DNA of 64,000 bases from Salvator merianae (taxonomy: Eukaryota > Chordata > Lepidosauria > Squamata > Teiidae). The DNA lies in assembly GCA_003586115.2 (NCBI GenBank), contig QVOM02000034.1, positions 136,438,941 to 136,502,940 on the forward strand, written 5' to 3'. Numbering within the stretch: the stretch's first letter is position 1; every line of letters starts with the position of its first letter. This document shows, piece after piece, positions 22,872 through 34,172 of the stretch. The notes below the pieces were generated by a model. That model was not told the DNA's origin, searched no databases, and saw nothing but the letters and a program-made list of their open reading frames with translations. The position numbers were made by a program, and so were the translations under genes.

Positions 22872-23795
22872 CATACCAACAGTAGTACATCTTCCTTGGA
22901 CCCACTCCTCTTTCTCAGAGTCAGCTGTCCACTACACAGAGAGACACAGAGTCAGTCAGACAGTAGAAGAATAGGATAGCAAAGGAAGCAGCAGCTATGC
23001 TAATAAGGTAAAGGAAAACAGGAATGTTTGGAAAAGGCTTTCCATTACATGTGTGTTCATTGGTGTGATTTCTCCATGGTAGCTGTGGGGGTGCCACGCA
23101 TAAGAGGTGGATAGGGACAATTATTTCAGTCAGGATTTTCTTTCCAGGCTCACAATTGGCTATGGCCAAGCAGCAGAAAGATCCTCAGCTTCTTTCATGG
23201 CTTCTTGGGGATCTCTCCGCCCCAAATGCAAAGAATTGGCACAGTGGTCCCCCTCAGACTTCTACGCGTTTCTATTGGCCGCCGGGTGACTTTGAGCTCC
23301 AGCCTCCAAATTGGCACAGTAGTCCCCAGGGCACCCCTGGAGCTCCATGTTGAATTTGGATGTCACAGCTTGAACGGGGTGCCAGCTGTGCCCCCTCAGT
23401 CTTCCCCATGATTCTATTGGCTGAACTGTGGTCCCACTGTGCCCCTCCCCCAGCTCTCCTGACACCTTCCTTTTGCAAAAAAATTCATCGAAGCTTCACA
23501 CCAAAATCAAAACCAGCATTCTTCGCAGTTGTGATTTTTGATCGAAAACGACGTTTGCTGTTTTTTGATTCACTGCTAAACGAAAAGCGGAAAAAACGTC
23601 ATGCACATTCCTAATCCTATTATGTACTTGTAAAATGAAACTCCAGCTTTTAGATCCATGTTTAATGTGGGAACCTTCATCCATGTTACTGGTTTTGAGG
23701 AGTTCTTGTAACAACAGGTACTCCTTAAATTTGCTTTTGCTGTTTCATATTCTGCAACTGGATCAAGTAACTGGCTTCTTTATTTCCTGAAACAG

Positions 23796-24580
23796 GCTGT
23801 GGAGTTCTGATATGGGTTGGCGAGCCAGTGACTTATCGCAGGGCAGAAACCATTGCTGGCAAATATGGTGTGTGGATGAGGGATCCAGAACCTGTGACAC
23901 CATACACCTATGAGACAACGTGGAGAGTGGATACTGTTGGCACAGATGTTCGCCAAGTCTTTGAGTACGACAATGCAGGCCAATTCATGAAAGGCTACCC
24001 TTCTAAAGTCCATGTGCTGCCCAGATCCATGGAGAGTACTGGAGCTGTTGTTTATCGGGGTTCCCTTTATTTTCAGAGGCTCAAGTCCAGGATACTGGCA
24101 AAATATGACCTGAAGTCTGAAGTGATTACAGTCCAAAAGGAGCTGCCAAATGCCGGTTACCATGGACAGTTCCCCTATTCATGGGGTGGCTATACAGATA
24201 TTGACCTTGCAGTTGATGAGGTGGGACTGTGGGTGATTTATAGCACTGAAAATGCCAAAGGAGCGATTGTGCTTTCTAAATTGGATCCAGAGACCTTAGA
24301 GATCAAACAGACGTGGGAGACCAATATTCGTAAGCAGTCAGTGGCCAACTCCTTCATGATCTGTGGCAACCTATACACCATCAGCAGTTACTCATCCCCA
24401 GAAGCCACTGTGAATTTCATTTATCACACCAGCACAGGAAATAGCACACCGCTCAACATCCGCTTTGAGAACCGCTACAGATACAGCAGCATGGTAGACT
24501 ACAATCCCTCAGAGAGAAAACTCTTGGCTTGGGACAACTTCAACATGGTTGCTTATGACGTCAAGCTTTCCAAGATGTGA
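23796..24580 (+). CDS. MYOC: MYOC exon 3 (olfactomedin domain, C-terminus)
   Basis: This terminal exon encodes the complete olfactomedin domain of myocilin, a five-bladed beta-propeller. It starts after TTTCCTGAAACAG at 23795, enters in phase 1, and runs 785 nt to TGA at 24578-24580, giving 260 residues plus the glycine shared with exon 2. Recognisable segments are [52 protein letters not shown] and the C-terminal SKM. By comparison with human myocilin, the disulfide cysteines (human 245 and 433) are present, as are calcium ligands Asp380, Asn428 and Asp478. The backbone ligand positions 429 and 477 are Ser and Val instead of Ala and Ile. The frame is intact, and the gene looks functional. 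Read as a convergent neighbour of PRRC2C. Confidence 0.97.
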
Positions 24581-25445
24581 TTTCATGGAATGACTGGCAA
24601 TAAGAAGACATGTTAGCAGGATCATCTCAGTGGGTTTTGCTACCTAGGGCAGAGCATTTATAGCTAACCTTCCACCTTTTAATTAACAAAATGGTGCATA
24701 TGCCAGTCAAGAGGTATTGTGATTAAGTAAACCTGAAATTAACAGAAAGCAAGCAGGATCATTATGTAAAACTATTGGGTATTCTTGTCAGTGGGGCTTA
24801 TGTGTATGTGAGATAGTTTCTCAAGGGCAAATTGCTTACTGATACCCAATGCCATTTGCCTGAAATTGTCTCTGAATGGTACAATATTGGCTGTTAGGAT
24901 GGGAACAAATGAATGCATCCATCAAAACAAAAATAATTTGTTCCTCCCTTGAACAAGTTGTGATGAGCTCAATCCATTACTTCTGGAGAGCTCTTTATAA
25001 CCTAACCTAAGGATTCGGGACTTATCTGTTGGTTGAAAAGTAGGGCTGAGTTGATTTCTTTGTTACTTACATATGAAAATGGGGCATCATTACATAACTA
25101 TGCATATTCATTAAAATATAGGCAAACTGCATGTTGTATTGCAGCCTTTAAAACATTGCCTGGTGGCTTTTTCTGTATTGCAAAACATTCTAGGACCAAA
25201 TAGTTTTTGAGGGGGGAAGGCATAATCCTTCCTAACGTTTCCAGTTGCTTCCTTTCTGAAGGTTCTTAATTGCTTCCTCCCCACTATTGTCAAGTTTCCA
25301 GATTCTTTTGCAGAAGGCATACAGTGATCTAGGATTCTTTTGAAGATAGAAGCACTGGGGAGCTGAGTTTGTCTGGAATTCACCAGAGTTTATCATTACT
25401 ATGTGTCTGTGTACTGTGCTGTTGGAAACTATATAAGTAAATAAA
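24581..25445 (+). other. MYOC: Probable MYOC 3' UTR and candidate polyadenylation signal
   Basis: After the stop there is AT-rich non-coding sequence. The first clear AATAAA on the + strand is at 25440-25445, inside an ATAAATAAATAA run. Whether this is the used site cannot be told; the true 3' end could be earlier with a variant signal. Confidence 0.35.
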
Positions 25446-26759
25446 TAATTCAGAACTATTTACATCTTCAGGCTATAATCTGAATTCTTTATAAGCTGCA
25501 AAAGGTCTAAAATCCAGCTACACTATATGGGGGAAATATAGTGTAGTCAGATTGAACTCTAGTTGCCAGCAGTACCTTCTTTTGCCCCTTGGCATAACCA
25601 GAACCAATATATCTACTGTAAAAAAGACTACAGTGGTTTCACACCACAGCCTGTTTTCACTGAGATGGAGTGGGTGCTACATTGCTTGTTCTTTAAACTT
25701 CCAAAATGAGAATTCCATCCTGGCCCACAAACTTGAAAAGCAACTTCATCCATACTTGTTCTGTTCCACCCAATTAAATAAATGATCAGCCAATCTCATG
25801 GCTAGCAACAAACATATTTGCCTTTGTTTTTCGTATCTAACCCATTAAGTTTAAGCTTTTGACTCCAAATGGTGTAGCTGAAAGTGACTGCAAAATTATC
25901 TCCCCCCCCCCCCCGACTTTGAGCTGTTCCTTTTCAAAACATCTTCCTAGCAACCCTGAAGAGTACCAGATTTGTCTTGGTCTAAAGATCATCTCTTGGC
26001 CTCTTGGTGAAGCTTTTGCACCGAACTTCAAAGCACTGCCCTGGGTCTTCTACTTCAACCTCTTCAGCTTCACGGTGCACCTATTTCTGTTAAGTTGTGC
26101 TGATGAAGCAAACTGTAAGGACATAGCTGTCGTTGGGCAAGGCCAGGTTTTTGCCAGGGGTCCAGTAATGTCGCAGGTTCAAGCTCAGAACAACCTCAAT
26201 GCAACACTGAGCTTTAAAAAGGTAAAAAGGCTTGTGGCCGCGGGTGCCATCTCAATCAGTGGGGGGCAGCTCCTCCAGCTTGAAGCCAGGACTCCCCGGC
26301 TGTTTCTTTGGCATGGGAGGGGGGAGGCTGTTTCTCACCCTCACCCATGTCAGGATCCACCATGATCTTGGTTTGGAGCTGGGGAGGCCGCTTCTCCTGG
26401 CTGATCCTCTCTCAGTTCACCGGATAGGGGGAAGGGGAGAGAAGCAGACACCCCTGCTCATGGCAAGACTGGAGCTTCCAAAGGTGTACAGACAGCATGC
26501 CAAGGCATTAAGCATAACACTGTGTGCGTAATGCTATTCTTAATACTGAGGAAGCAAAGACGCTACGGTTGGAGCACTCCTCCTCTTGTTGTGCAGAATT
26601 TCTCCCAGTCTCAGGCTGCAAGCAGGAGGATACTGGATACTGGAGAGGTTAATATTGCCAGCCAGAGTAGTGCACCTCCTAATATGCCGGGGGAAGACTC
26701 TGGGGGTCGGAGGCTTCTGGGCTGGGGAGTCTGCTTGCTTTAGATGCGCTTATGCTCCA
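25446..26759. other. Intergenic, nothing firmly recognised
   Basis: There is a poly-C run near 25901-25914. An open frame of 168 codons at 25859-26365 crosses this run and has no recognisable domain, so it is not called as a gene. GC content rises from about 26220 to 26500, perhaps an old repeat. Confidence 0.4.
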
Positions 26760-27187
26760 TCAGAAGGAAGAAGTGTCACTGCTGTTACTGGAGGTCCAGG
26801 TGGCTAGAAGAGCCCGTGACCAGCTTTGGCTGGTATATAAGTTATGTCCTGACCTCCACAGGGGCAGCCTCCCACAGTTGTCTCTGCATTGGTAAGCATG
26901 TGATATAAGTGGGACTGCTCTTATATCTGCTCTGGAAGCTGCAATTGGTGCCTGCAACCTATATACGCAATTGCATAAGTCAGATTTAAGGTTTTAAGGG
27001 CCTACAAGCCCCTAAACAACAATGGAATCATGGTACTTTACAGATTTCCACCTTCCTTATACACCTAAGATTGTCCAGGGATGGTTTGCTGTAGCTGCCT
27101 CAGATTATTTTGTGTCATTTTGCCCCTAACCATAGCAGCGGTTTCTGTGTGGTGGCATATAACTTTTGGAATATTTTCCTCTCTGAC
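26760..27187 (+). mobile_element. L2-type LINE 3' fragment, interrupted by a foldback element
   Basis: Conceptual reading on the + strand gives fragments typical of the C-terminal pol region of L2-type LINEs, with a KALQAPKQQ-like stretch and, near the end, an LSRDGLL-like and a VVAYNFWNIF-like segment, broken by stops. It stops where the GC-rich transposon at 27191 begins. Confidence 0.5.
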
Positions 27188-27190
27188 ATG

Positions 27191-28113
27191 GGGCCTGTTC
27201 ACACTTCTCATGCTAGAATGGGCTAATTAGCCCATTCTAGCGTGGAACAGACCCCATCGTGCGGACACCGTCTGCACGATGGGGCCTGAAAACCTATCTT
27301 AGGCTGACTACTGGTGTTCGCGAGTGCGAATGCCAGTAGCCATGCCTGATCCTAGCCATGACAGTGGCTGGCAAGTGTCCGCCCGCTGCCATGGTGACCG
27401 GGAGGCCCGTGCAGTGCGCATGTTGATGATGTGACTCGCGCATGTGCACTGGGCCCCTCCCCTCATAGCGTGATCGGGCCTTCCCGATCAGGCCCACGGG
27501 GCCCCAATCGGGCTCACCTGACCCGATCAGGGCAGCCTGATCACTCCAATTAGGCCGGGGCCCACTTGGGGTGCCACAGGCCTGATTGGGAAGGCCCGAT
27601 CATGCTACAGGGAAGGGGCCCAGTGCACACGCGTGAGCTGCGTCATCGACATGTGCACTACCCGGGCCTCCTGGTCGCCATGGCAGCAGCCTGATGCTTG
27701 TAGGCCGCTACCGTGGTGACTGCCCTTCGCGCCTGTGATTGGGCACCAAAACACCTGCTGAGGCGCAGCGCGGCCCCATCCGGCATCCTGGCCCGATCGC
27801 AGCAACGTGGGCCCGACTGGGGTCTCATGCGGGCCCTTTGGGCCTGCGCGAAGGGGTAGGCCCTATTGCCCATTATGCATTGCGTGATCACGAGATCACG
27901 CATGCATGATGGGTGGGCTGATTGCCCAGAAGATGGCCGCCACCGTCGTGGACAAGGTAGGTGAGGATTTGGACACCGTTTTCCTTGTCCAGTGATAGTA
28001 ACGATCGGCAGCGGATGAGGTCTGCTGCCAGTCGTTACAGCTGTCTGCTGGTGCGAATGCACTTGTCTAGTGAGCGTTCCTGATGCTCACTAGTTACAAG
28101 TGCAAATAGGCCC
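27191..28113. mobile_element. GC-rich foldback DNA transposon, GGGCCT family, copy 2 (923 bp)
   Basis: The left end is GGGCCTGTTCACACTT; the right end AAGTGCAAATAGGCCC is its imperfect inverse. The flanks both read ATG (27188-27190 and 28114-28116), and the direct repeat can be read as CATGG if the terminal G/C bases are assigned to the target. A perfect 30-bp palindrome at 27212-27241 and further palindromes (for example around 27490-27610 and 28046-28103) would fold strongly. CpG and GATC-containing motifs are frequent. The open frames of 60-134 codons inside are composition artefacts. Confidence 0.6.
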
Positions 28114-28132
28114 ATGGACATTGGGCCTTTTT

Positions 28133-28325
28133 GCACTGAGTTCCGTAGTCCATTCCCAGTAGTTGGCTTCGGACCGGAGGGGTTGGAGAACGCTGGCTGC
28201 CCTTCGCACTCCCAGCCAGAGGAACGGANGCACTGAGTTCCGTAGTCCATTCCCAGTAGTTGGCTTCGGACCGGAGGGGTTGGAGAACGCTGGCTGCCCT
28301 TCGCACTCCCAGCCAGAGGAACGGA
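28133..28325. repeat. 96-bp perfect direct duplicate flanking a single N (assembly join)
   Basis: Bases 28133-28228 and 28230-28325 are identical as far as I can read, separated by one N at 28229. A gap of one N between identical ends is what an unmerged contig overlap looks like. I treat it as an artefact of assembly rather than biology. Confidence 0.85.
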
Positions 28326-28388
28326 CCTGAAGCCGACCAGCAGAGGGAACAGTGCGAATGGCAACCGCTAGTTCGGTACCGCACTCCA

Positions 28389-28448
28389 TACCATCGAGCT
28401 CCGCTTCGTACCATTGAGCTCCACTTCGTACCATCGAGCTCCGCTTCG
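28389..28448. repeat. Three tandem 20-bp units
   Basis: Unit TACCATCGAGCTCCGCTTCG occurs three times in a row, the middle copy with two substitutions, inside foldback copy 3. Confidence 0.9.
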
Positions 28449-28778
28449 TAACCAGAGGGCTCGTTACGGAGCCAGCTTCATAACGGCAGCTAGGCTGCCA
28501 TGTCCAAAGGGCTATCCCGGGTGTGAAGCTTCGTACCATGCATGCGCAGCCGCGCCAGCCACGCCCGGCCGCCATTTCAAACACGGACGGGAGTGCGAAA
28601 TCTCCATCGCACAGGTCGGAATGAAGACAAGCTTTTACTTGTCTTGCCTTACCCAGGATCAGGTACAAATCGGGTACGAAGTGGTTCGGATCGGGTGAGG
28701 CCTGCGCTCGCGGCAGTGCGAAAGCTCCATTCCAGCGAACGGACAAGAACATTCCACCGCTGCAGTGCGAAAAGGCCC

Positions 28779-30667
28779 AATGTCTACTATTACATTCTTG
28801 AGCCACCTAATCAGGACATATTTCTTCACTCAGGTCTTAGCTATGTGAATGATTGTTACAGAAAAATGTTAGATAACTGTTTTAAATCAAATACATCCAC
28901 ATCCCTGGGCACACCAAAATGAGTACCATTCTGGTGGCTACTTGTATTGTCCTTCTGTATTTTACTTATTTTCAGATGCTCAAAAGTAAATCAGGTCAGG
29001 AAGGTAATTTTCTCATTGTTACATAATCACTTTTCATGGCTTCCTCTAGCCAATCCATTAGGCTTCATTCAAAATCACCACAGAAAAGCTTTCTTTTTTC
29101 CCAATGGGGATAGTGGTCCTGTCCTTTCACTACTTCTTGTCTGCCATGTAGCCTACCTTGGCTCTTGGGTTCTGTCCCCTATCTTTCAGAGCTCCAGCTG
29201 CCGTAGGAGGTGAGACAGTTTTACCTTTCATGCCTACAACAAAACTAGCTTGGCATGAACAATAAGATAGCCATTCGTTCTTGTTCTGATAGGATTAACA
29301 TGACAACTGCTTCAGGAAGGAAACCCCTATACTGTGCAGTATTTAGTACACAAGTGTGACATCATCAAAGACACCTACCTAGCCAATCAGGATGAACCAC
29401 TGATGACAACTCCACACATAATTGTTCAAGATGGGCTCCAGGTTAGATCCTGCTCTGAAGTATCACTATTGAAGTCAATGGAATTTAACAACCAGACCAC
29501 AGTGATGTTTCAGAGAGGCTCTAGGAAGACTCTGATATTCTTTACCAACGTCAGCAAAAGCCCTGGAATCTTTTGAGGTGTATGATAATAAACTCATCTA
29601 GAGACAACAATCTGCACAGCAGTTTGGAATGCAAAAAAGCAACCAGAACATTCAACAGTCCACCTGGAGCGGGGTTTGGACATTGTGCCGTAAGTTTCTT
29701 TCAGAGGGCTTGTTGAGGTCATTTTTAAATTTTCAGGAGGGATTTTAAAATAAGAGCAATATTAAAAACTAGACCCACAGTAGTGTTTTTTCATAGTTTG
29801 CCCAAAAGTAAATCTTTACTTGTTAGAATTCTTGGCATACAGAAAAGCAGGGCGTTCAGGCTAAACAGGAATCTGAGACAAGTAGCGGGTGTCTCTCCAC
29901 GGCCCCATCCTGTCTGCCAGGTCAGGTTATCCCTCCTGGCCCTGGGAAGCTTTGGAGAGGAGCTTGATGGCTCCATCTTTGTTTACAGTCTCTGTTCTCC
30001 AAGCCCTCTGTGAGCAGGTACAGCAGCCCTTGTTCACAAACGTATCACGTTTTGCCAGTGGGGCAAAACAGAGCTGCTTCTTGAGCCTTGGAGGGGCACT
30101 GAAGTCCCTTCATGCACCCTCAGACCTCTCTGGGGTTTGTTCTGTGCAGACAGGGAAACTTCAGTGCCCCTCCCAATGCAGTTTGAATGTCCTGTGGAGA
30201 CCTGGCCAACATCACTGTTGCTAGCTGATGGCGAGTTTTAATGCACTGTTTGGCATGAAAAACAGCTGGTTCCGTTGTGAGGTTTGTTTTAGTAACATAT
30301 GATTATTATTGCAAAGTTAGGATTAAATGACCTTGAGGGTTCCTGCTCAAGAATGATTTTCAGCAGACACCATGATGGTGTCTACAGCATTTGCCTCCTA
30401 TTTCCAGGCATCTGCATACCTTAGTTTGCCATCCTTTACCCAGTCTGCGTTGCTAGGTTTATATCTGTGCAATTACACATTGTTTTTTCCTCCTTCGTAG
30501 TGTTGCAGTTAGAGTGTTGCAGTAGAATGTAGGAGTTCCTGAGTCGAAACCAAAGAAGGTGAAGGAGAAGGAAATAATGTGCGTCACCTTTTGCTCCTGG
30601 GAAGAAAGAATGCAAAAGCTATAAACCAATCTCACTCAGCCAAAGGAAGCAAAGGGATTTCCCTGAG
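28779..30667. other. Intergenic, nothing recognised
   Basis: Several open frames of up to 111 codons occur, but none has a recognisable domain or consistent splice signals. No repeat family was identified with confidence. Confidence 0.4.
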
Positions 30668-30880
30668 CTAGTCATGAGAACATAAGAGAAGTCCTGATGG
30701 CCATAGCACATCTAGTCCAACATCCTATCTTTCACACTGACTATCTCCCAGCCTAATCTACCTCACTGGTTGTCGTGAGGATAAAATGAAAAGGTGAATA
30801 ATGAGGAGAGTAATGTGTGCTGCTTCAAGCTCTTCACCACAAAAACAGGATATAAATACCATGCAGCATATATAGACCTT
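30668..30880 (+). repeat. SINE-like interspersed repeat modules
   Basis: Two modules common in sauropsid repeats are seen: GAACATAAGAGAAGTCCTG with CATCTAGTCCAACATCCT after it, and CTACCTCACTGGTTGTCGTG followed by AGGATAAAATG. The second is usually the 3' half of an L2-related SINE. Both are diverged. Assignment is from recognition of the motifs, not alignment. Confidence 0.5.
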
Positions 30881-32759
30881 AGTGATTTAGGTGCCATAGG
30901 GACCAAGGAAATTTTTCTAGGAAGACCACAAACAGATTGTGAATGCCACTGCAGAGATGTATCTCATGCAGGAGAACTGGTGTGAGCAGGCTTCTCTCCA
31001 TCTTCAAATGTAATATGGAAAACAACTTTCAAGACCTGGATTGGGCCCTTTTACTTGGAGATGGGGCAGAACTTTTAAATCAGGGATGGCAAAACTGTTC
31101 AAGAGCTGCTTTTGCTCTTGGTTTACCTTTTGGGGATTAAAAAAAAAGCAAGAAGCATTGACCCTCACACTCCCACCTACATGGGATGTGCTTAGGTACA
31201 CAGCCCTCCTGTGCAGACCAGCTGGTCAGGAAGGTTATTATCTAATCTTCCTTTATCAAATGATTGGTCAAATAGCAGAAGGGATGACTTGCATCTACAT
31301 CAGGGTTCTGGGCCACAGCTGCTTTCATCTTTGTACCGTTCTTTGCCACCACGAAAATTGGTGAGGTCTTGGAGAGGCAGGCAGGAGACAATTGCTCGAG
31401 TGATCTGGCCCGTGTGCTGGGAGCTGGTCACCCTCAACTAAAAAACTGTAAAGTGAGATGTTCTAACAAAAAAAGATTCATTGTGCTACCTCCCAATTTA
31501 CACGTGCTGTTTCCGTCACAGAATTGCCAGGCCTCTTCCAAGACTGAATATGGAGATGCTGTGCTTTGTCAAGGTGCAGGAGAATAGAAACCATTGAATG
31601 CCTTCTTTTCCTATGACAGGCAGATGATGACATTCAAGCAGGCTAGAAGGCACATGCAGTAAGATGGTTTAACCTGCTGCGTTTGCCAGGAATCAGGAGG
31701 ATGAAGGTGGTGGATGCCGACCTGCTGAGTCCTGACTTGAGATAACCTTTTACATAATAGTTACACAGCACTGCTAATGACTGTATAGTTCAGGGAGACA
31801 GGGAAACAAAGGCAGAGCTGTGATGAGGAGTTTGCAATCTAAAAGCTTGCTTGCTTGTGTTTGTATCCTGCCTCTTATGGGGAAATGGTATGCAAAGACC
31901 TCACAGAAACACAAAGAGCTGAACGAGGACAGCAAGACAGCATTAACCAAGAAGTCTTCTAAGCTTAAGGTTCAAGAAGGAAGAAAAAAACTAGCAGATG
32001 TTGGATGCGATGGCAGAGACAAATAGGAAGGAGGACTTTCCATGCAAGGAAATGCTGATGGTGTCTCTGGCTAGACTGTACTTGAGTTGGCTAGATATAA
32101 GAACAGAACTGTGCTTAGATTTGCTGTGTATAGAGGATCTGTTTTATCAGTGATTTAATGTCTTTATTTGCACAATATAAAACGAATCATAATCTAAATT
32201 TCTGAAGACCTAAGAAGATAGCTGATCTTGGCTGCTATTACAGAATGACAGTATAATACTCAGAGCTTTGTGAGCACACTGTATGAACACTATACTTTGA
32301 TGCAAGTCCCACTGAAATATTGGGAGCAGGGCACAGGGGCCAAAGGAAGGATTTTTTCTTCTTCTTGGAAACCAATCCCCTTGTTCCTTAGTAATCATTG
32401 TGGCAATGTGGCAGGAGAGTTGGTCTATAAAAGAAAATGTTCATATTTTGTGCTGGCCACATGCAGTGCAGGATTACATGCTGTAAATAATGTTGCAGAT
32501 TTTAGCTCAGTTAGTAGGGAATACAAACTTTGATCTGATCTGACAGCTGATTAGTTCAGTACAATCTCAGCCTGTAATTGGAAGGCTGTAATTGCAACTA
32601 GAAATACTCCAGAAACCATGATGTACACAAAATATATGGGATTCACTATGGAAAGTTTGCTTATACCTGCTTTATATGGCAGAGAAGGATGGCATTACCC
32701 ACACGCAGACTATCTTTTGGCAATACAGACACAAGCTTAAGCCTAAATGACTGCAGTTT
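30881..32759. other. Intergenic, nothing recognised
   Basis: AT-rich sequence with short chance frames; no exon, RNA gene or transposon was identified. Confidence 0.4.
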
Positions 32760-32769
32760 TCCCCCTACA

Positions 32770-33595
32770 GGTCAGACACCCATGGATTACATCCTGACAC
32801 CCAGCAACACAGAGGGATGGAAGTAAGATGTTTTTGCACACCTCAGCTAAGGCCTCCTTTCTCAGATGTCTCTTCTGCTTTATCTATTGATGCCCACAAG
32901 TCATCGCCTTGTGATCCAGGGAGACAACCCTGCAGATGTGTTAGTCATGACACCAGATTTTGCCAAAGGCTGCCATGCCATCTTAGTCAGTGCTGCATGC
33001 AGTGTCCATCAAGGAGCCAGGTCTTTTCCACCAATGACTGGAGCCACAATCAAAACCTTATTAGCCAGAGGTCTCCATCCATCGGCCAAAGTTGCAGAAA
33101 CACCTCCTGCCTTGGAAGATGTCTTCATTCTGATCCGTTGAGACTTGCAACCCAGATGGAAGGCAGGGGCACATCACCCTTGGGAGGCAAAGTTTCTTCA
33201 TTCTCCAGTGACCCCATGCATGAAGAAGATGACCCAACTGAGCATCAACCAAAATCTGGGAACTGTACTGTTTACTCATTTGATACAAGATGCCTGGATT
33301 CTAGCTCCCAACATGGATGTTGTGTTCCTTCTCCTCCAATGCATTATGCCATTTACTCATCCCCAGTTGCCTCGAGCCATTTGCAAAACCAAGGTGCTCA
33401 CAGATTCTCTAATAATGTGCCCCCAGTTCTTCTCGCTGTATATTCTAGAGAACGAGGTGCACCACCTCTTATGGAACAGCTTGCTCAAATTGATCGGACT
33501 CCCACACCTTCCATTCCAGACAGTTATTTAGCCTTCTCCAGGTATTAGAAAGAATCCTGAGAACGTGGTTTCTCCAGCGCTTTGCCCCATCATGT
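32770..33595 (+). other. Unassigned cluster of overlapping open frames, possible decayed coding sequence
   Basis: Three same-strand frames overlap: 32817-33548 (243 codons), 32866-33141 (91) and 33145-33531 (128). The second and third share one reading frame separated by a single stop (about 33139-33141), giving over 200 codons in that frame with normal-looking composition. An unusually long stop-poor stretch in two frames suggests an old retrocopy or retroelement fragment. I do not recognise the protein. An AATAAA follows at 34167-34172, 0.6 kb downstream. Confidence 0.3.
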
Positions 33596-34166
33596 GAGTA
33601 CAGATTTTCACACTCCTTCCTTGATCAGCTGATTTTGTGCTCTTGAGAAATGAGTACAGAAATGGATTGCTAACTACAGACTTAACCATTTTTACTGCAG
33701 ATTGTGCATTCTCCTGCAATAAAGGTGGACAGCATGCAACGCTGTGGTCTATCTTGTAGATGCATTCCTGCATCCTAGCTACTATTCTACTGTATCATTA
33801 ATGCAGATTCACACCTGGTTTTCATGACTAAAAAAGATGCTGACCGGAAGTCAGTGCTGGGTGGTTTGGAATCAGCAGTGAGCCCTCAAGGTCTTGGAGC
33901 TCTTTAGCAACTTCCCAGATCTTGAATCCCTGAGAATAACTCCCAGTATAAACTGAATACCACAATCACATCAAGCCTTTGTTCTATCTGTCATCACAAA
34001 TACTCACGGTGCTTTAAATTTTTGGCTAAGGGATGTGCCCCAGAATGTGCAATATTCCTGTTTTTATTTCAGCTTGTTTTCTGCTGATCTTTAAACTAGG
34101 ATTTAAAGGCCTCTTGTTTTTACTGTAATTCTTCCAGCACTTCCAATGTACTGACTAAAAACATGC

Positions 34167-34172
34167 AATAAA
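34167..34172 (+). promoter_or_regulatory. Candidate polyadenylation signal on the + strand
   Basis: AATAAA is followed by TCTTTAAAACAAAAC. It lies between the two convergent genes and could end an unrecognised + strand transcript, or it may be chance in AT-rich DNA. Confidence 0.25.

Larger units (their letters stand above)
16968..23613 (+). mobile_element. Near-complete 6.6-kb hAT DNA transposon with nested LTR
   Basis: The left end TAAGGATGTGC and the right end (reverse complement TAGGAATGTGC) are inverted. Flanking octamers CTCTTATC (16960-16967) and ATCCTATT (23614-23621) agree at five of eight positions, consistent with an old 8-bp duplication. Inside are a TATAAAAG box at 17355-17362, a long non-coding leader, a decayed BED-finger hAT transposase (18754-20905), a nested solo LTR (20906-22206), and an AT-rich 3' part with (CT)n/(CA)n and a GCATCT hexamer repeat. 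Without the LTR the element is about 5.3 kb. The 296-bp MITE at 42115 has similar ends. Confidence 0.65.
28123..28778. mobile_element. GC-rich foldback DNA transposon, GGGCCT family, copy 3
   Basis: The ends GGGCCTTTTTGCACTG (28123-28138) and CAGTGCGAAAAGGCCC (28763-28778) are inverse with one mismatch. It lies only nine bases after copy 2. It contains a three-unit 20-bp tandem repeat (28389-28448) and is distorted by a 96-bp duplicate around an N at 28229, which is probably an assembly error. The true length is likely about 560 bp. The long minus-strand frames at 28035-28806 run through the N and the duplicate and are not genes. Confidence 0.6.

Noticed and set aside
27658..28062. 134-codon minus-strand frame
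   Set aside because: It lies in the GC-rich foldback copy 2, with no domain and no splice context.
28035..28806. 238-codon minus-strand frame
   Set aside because: It runs through the N and the duplicated 96 bp of an assembly join within a foldback transposon.
33061..33288. Minus-strand 75-codon frame
   Set aside because: It is the shadow of the longer + strand open frames in the same place and has no recognisable feature.
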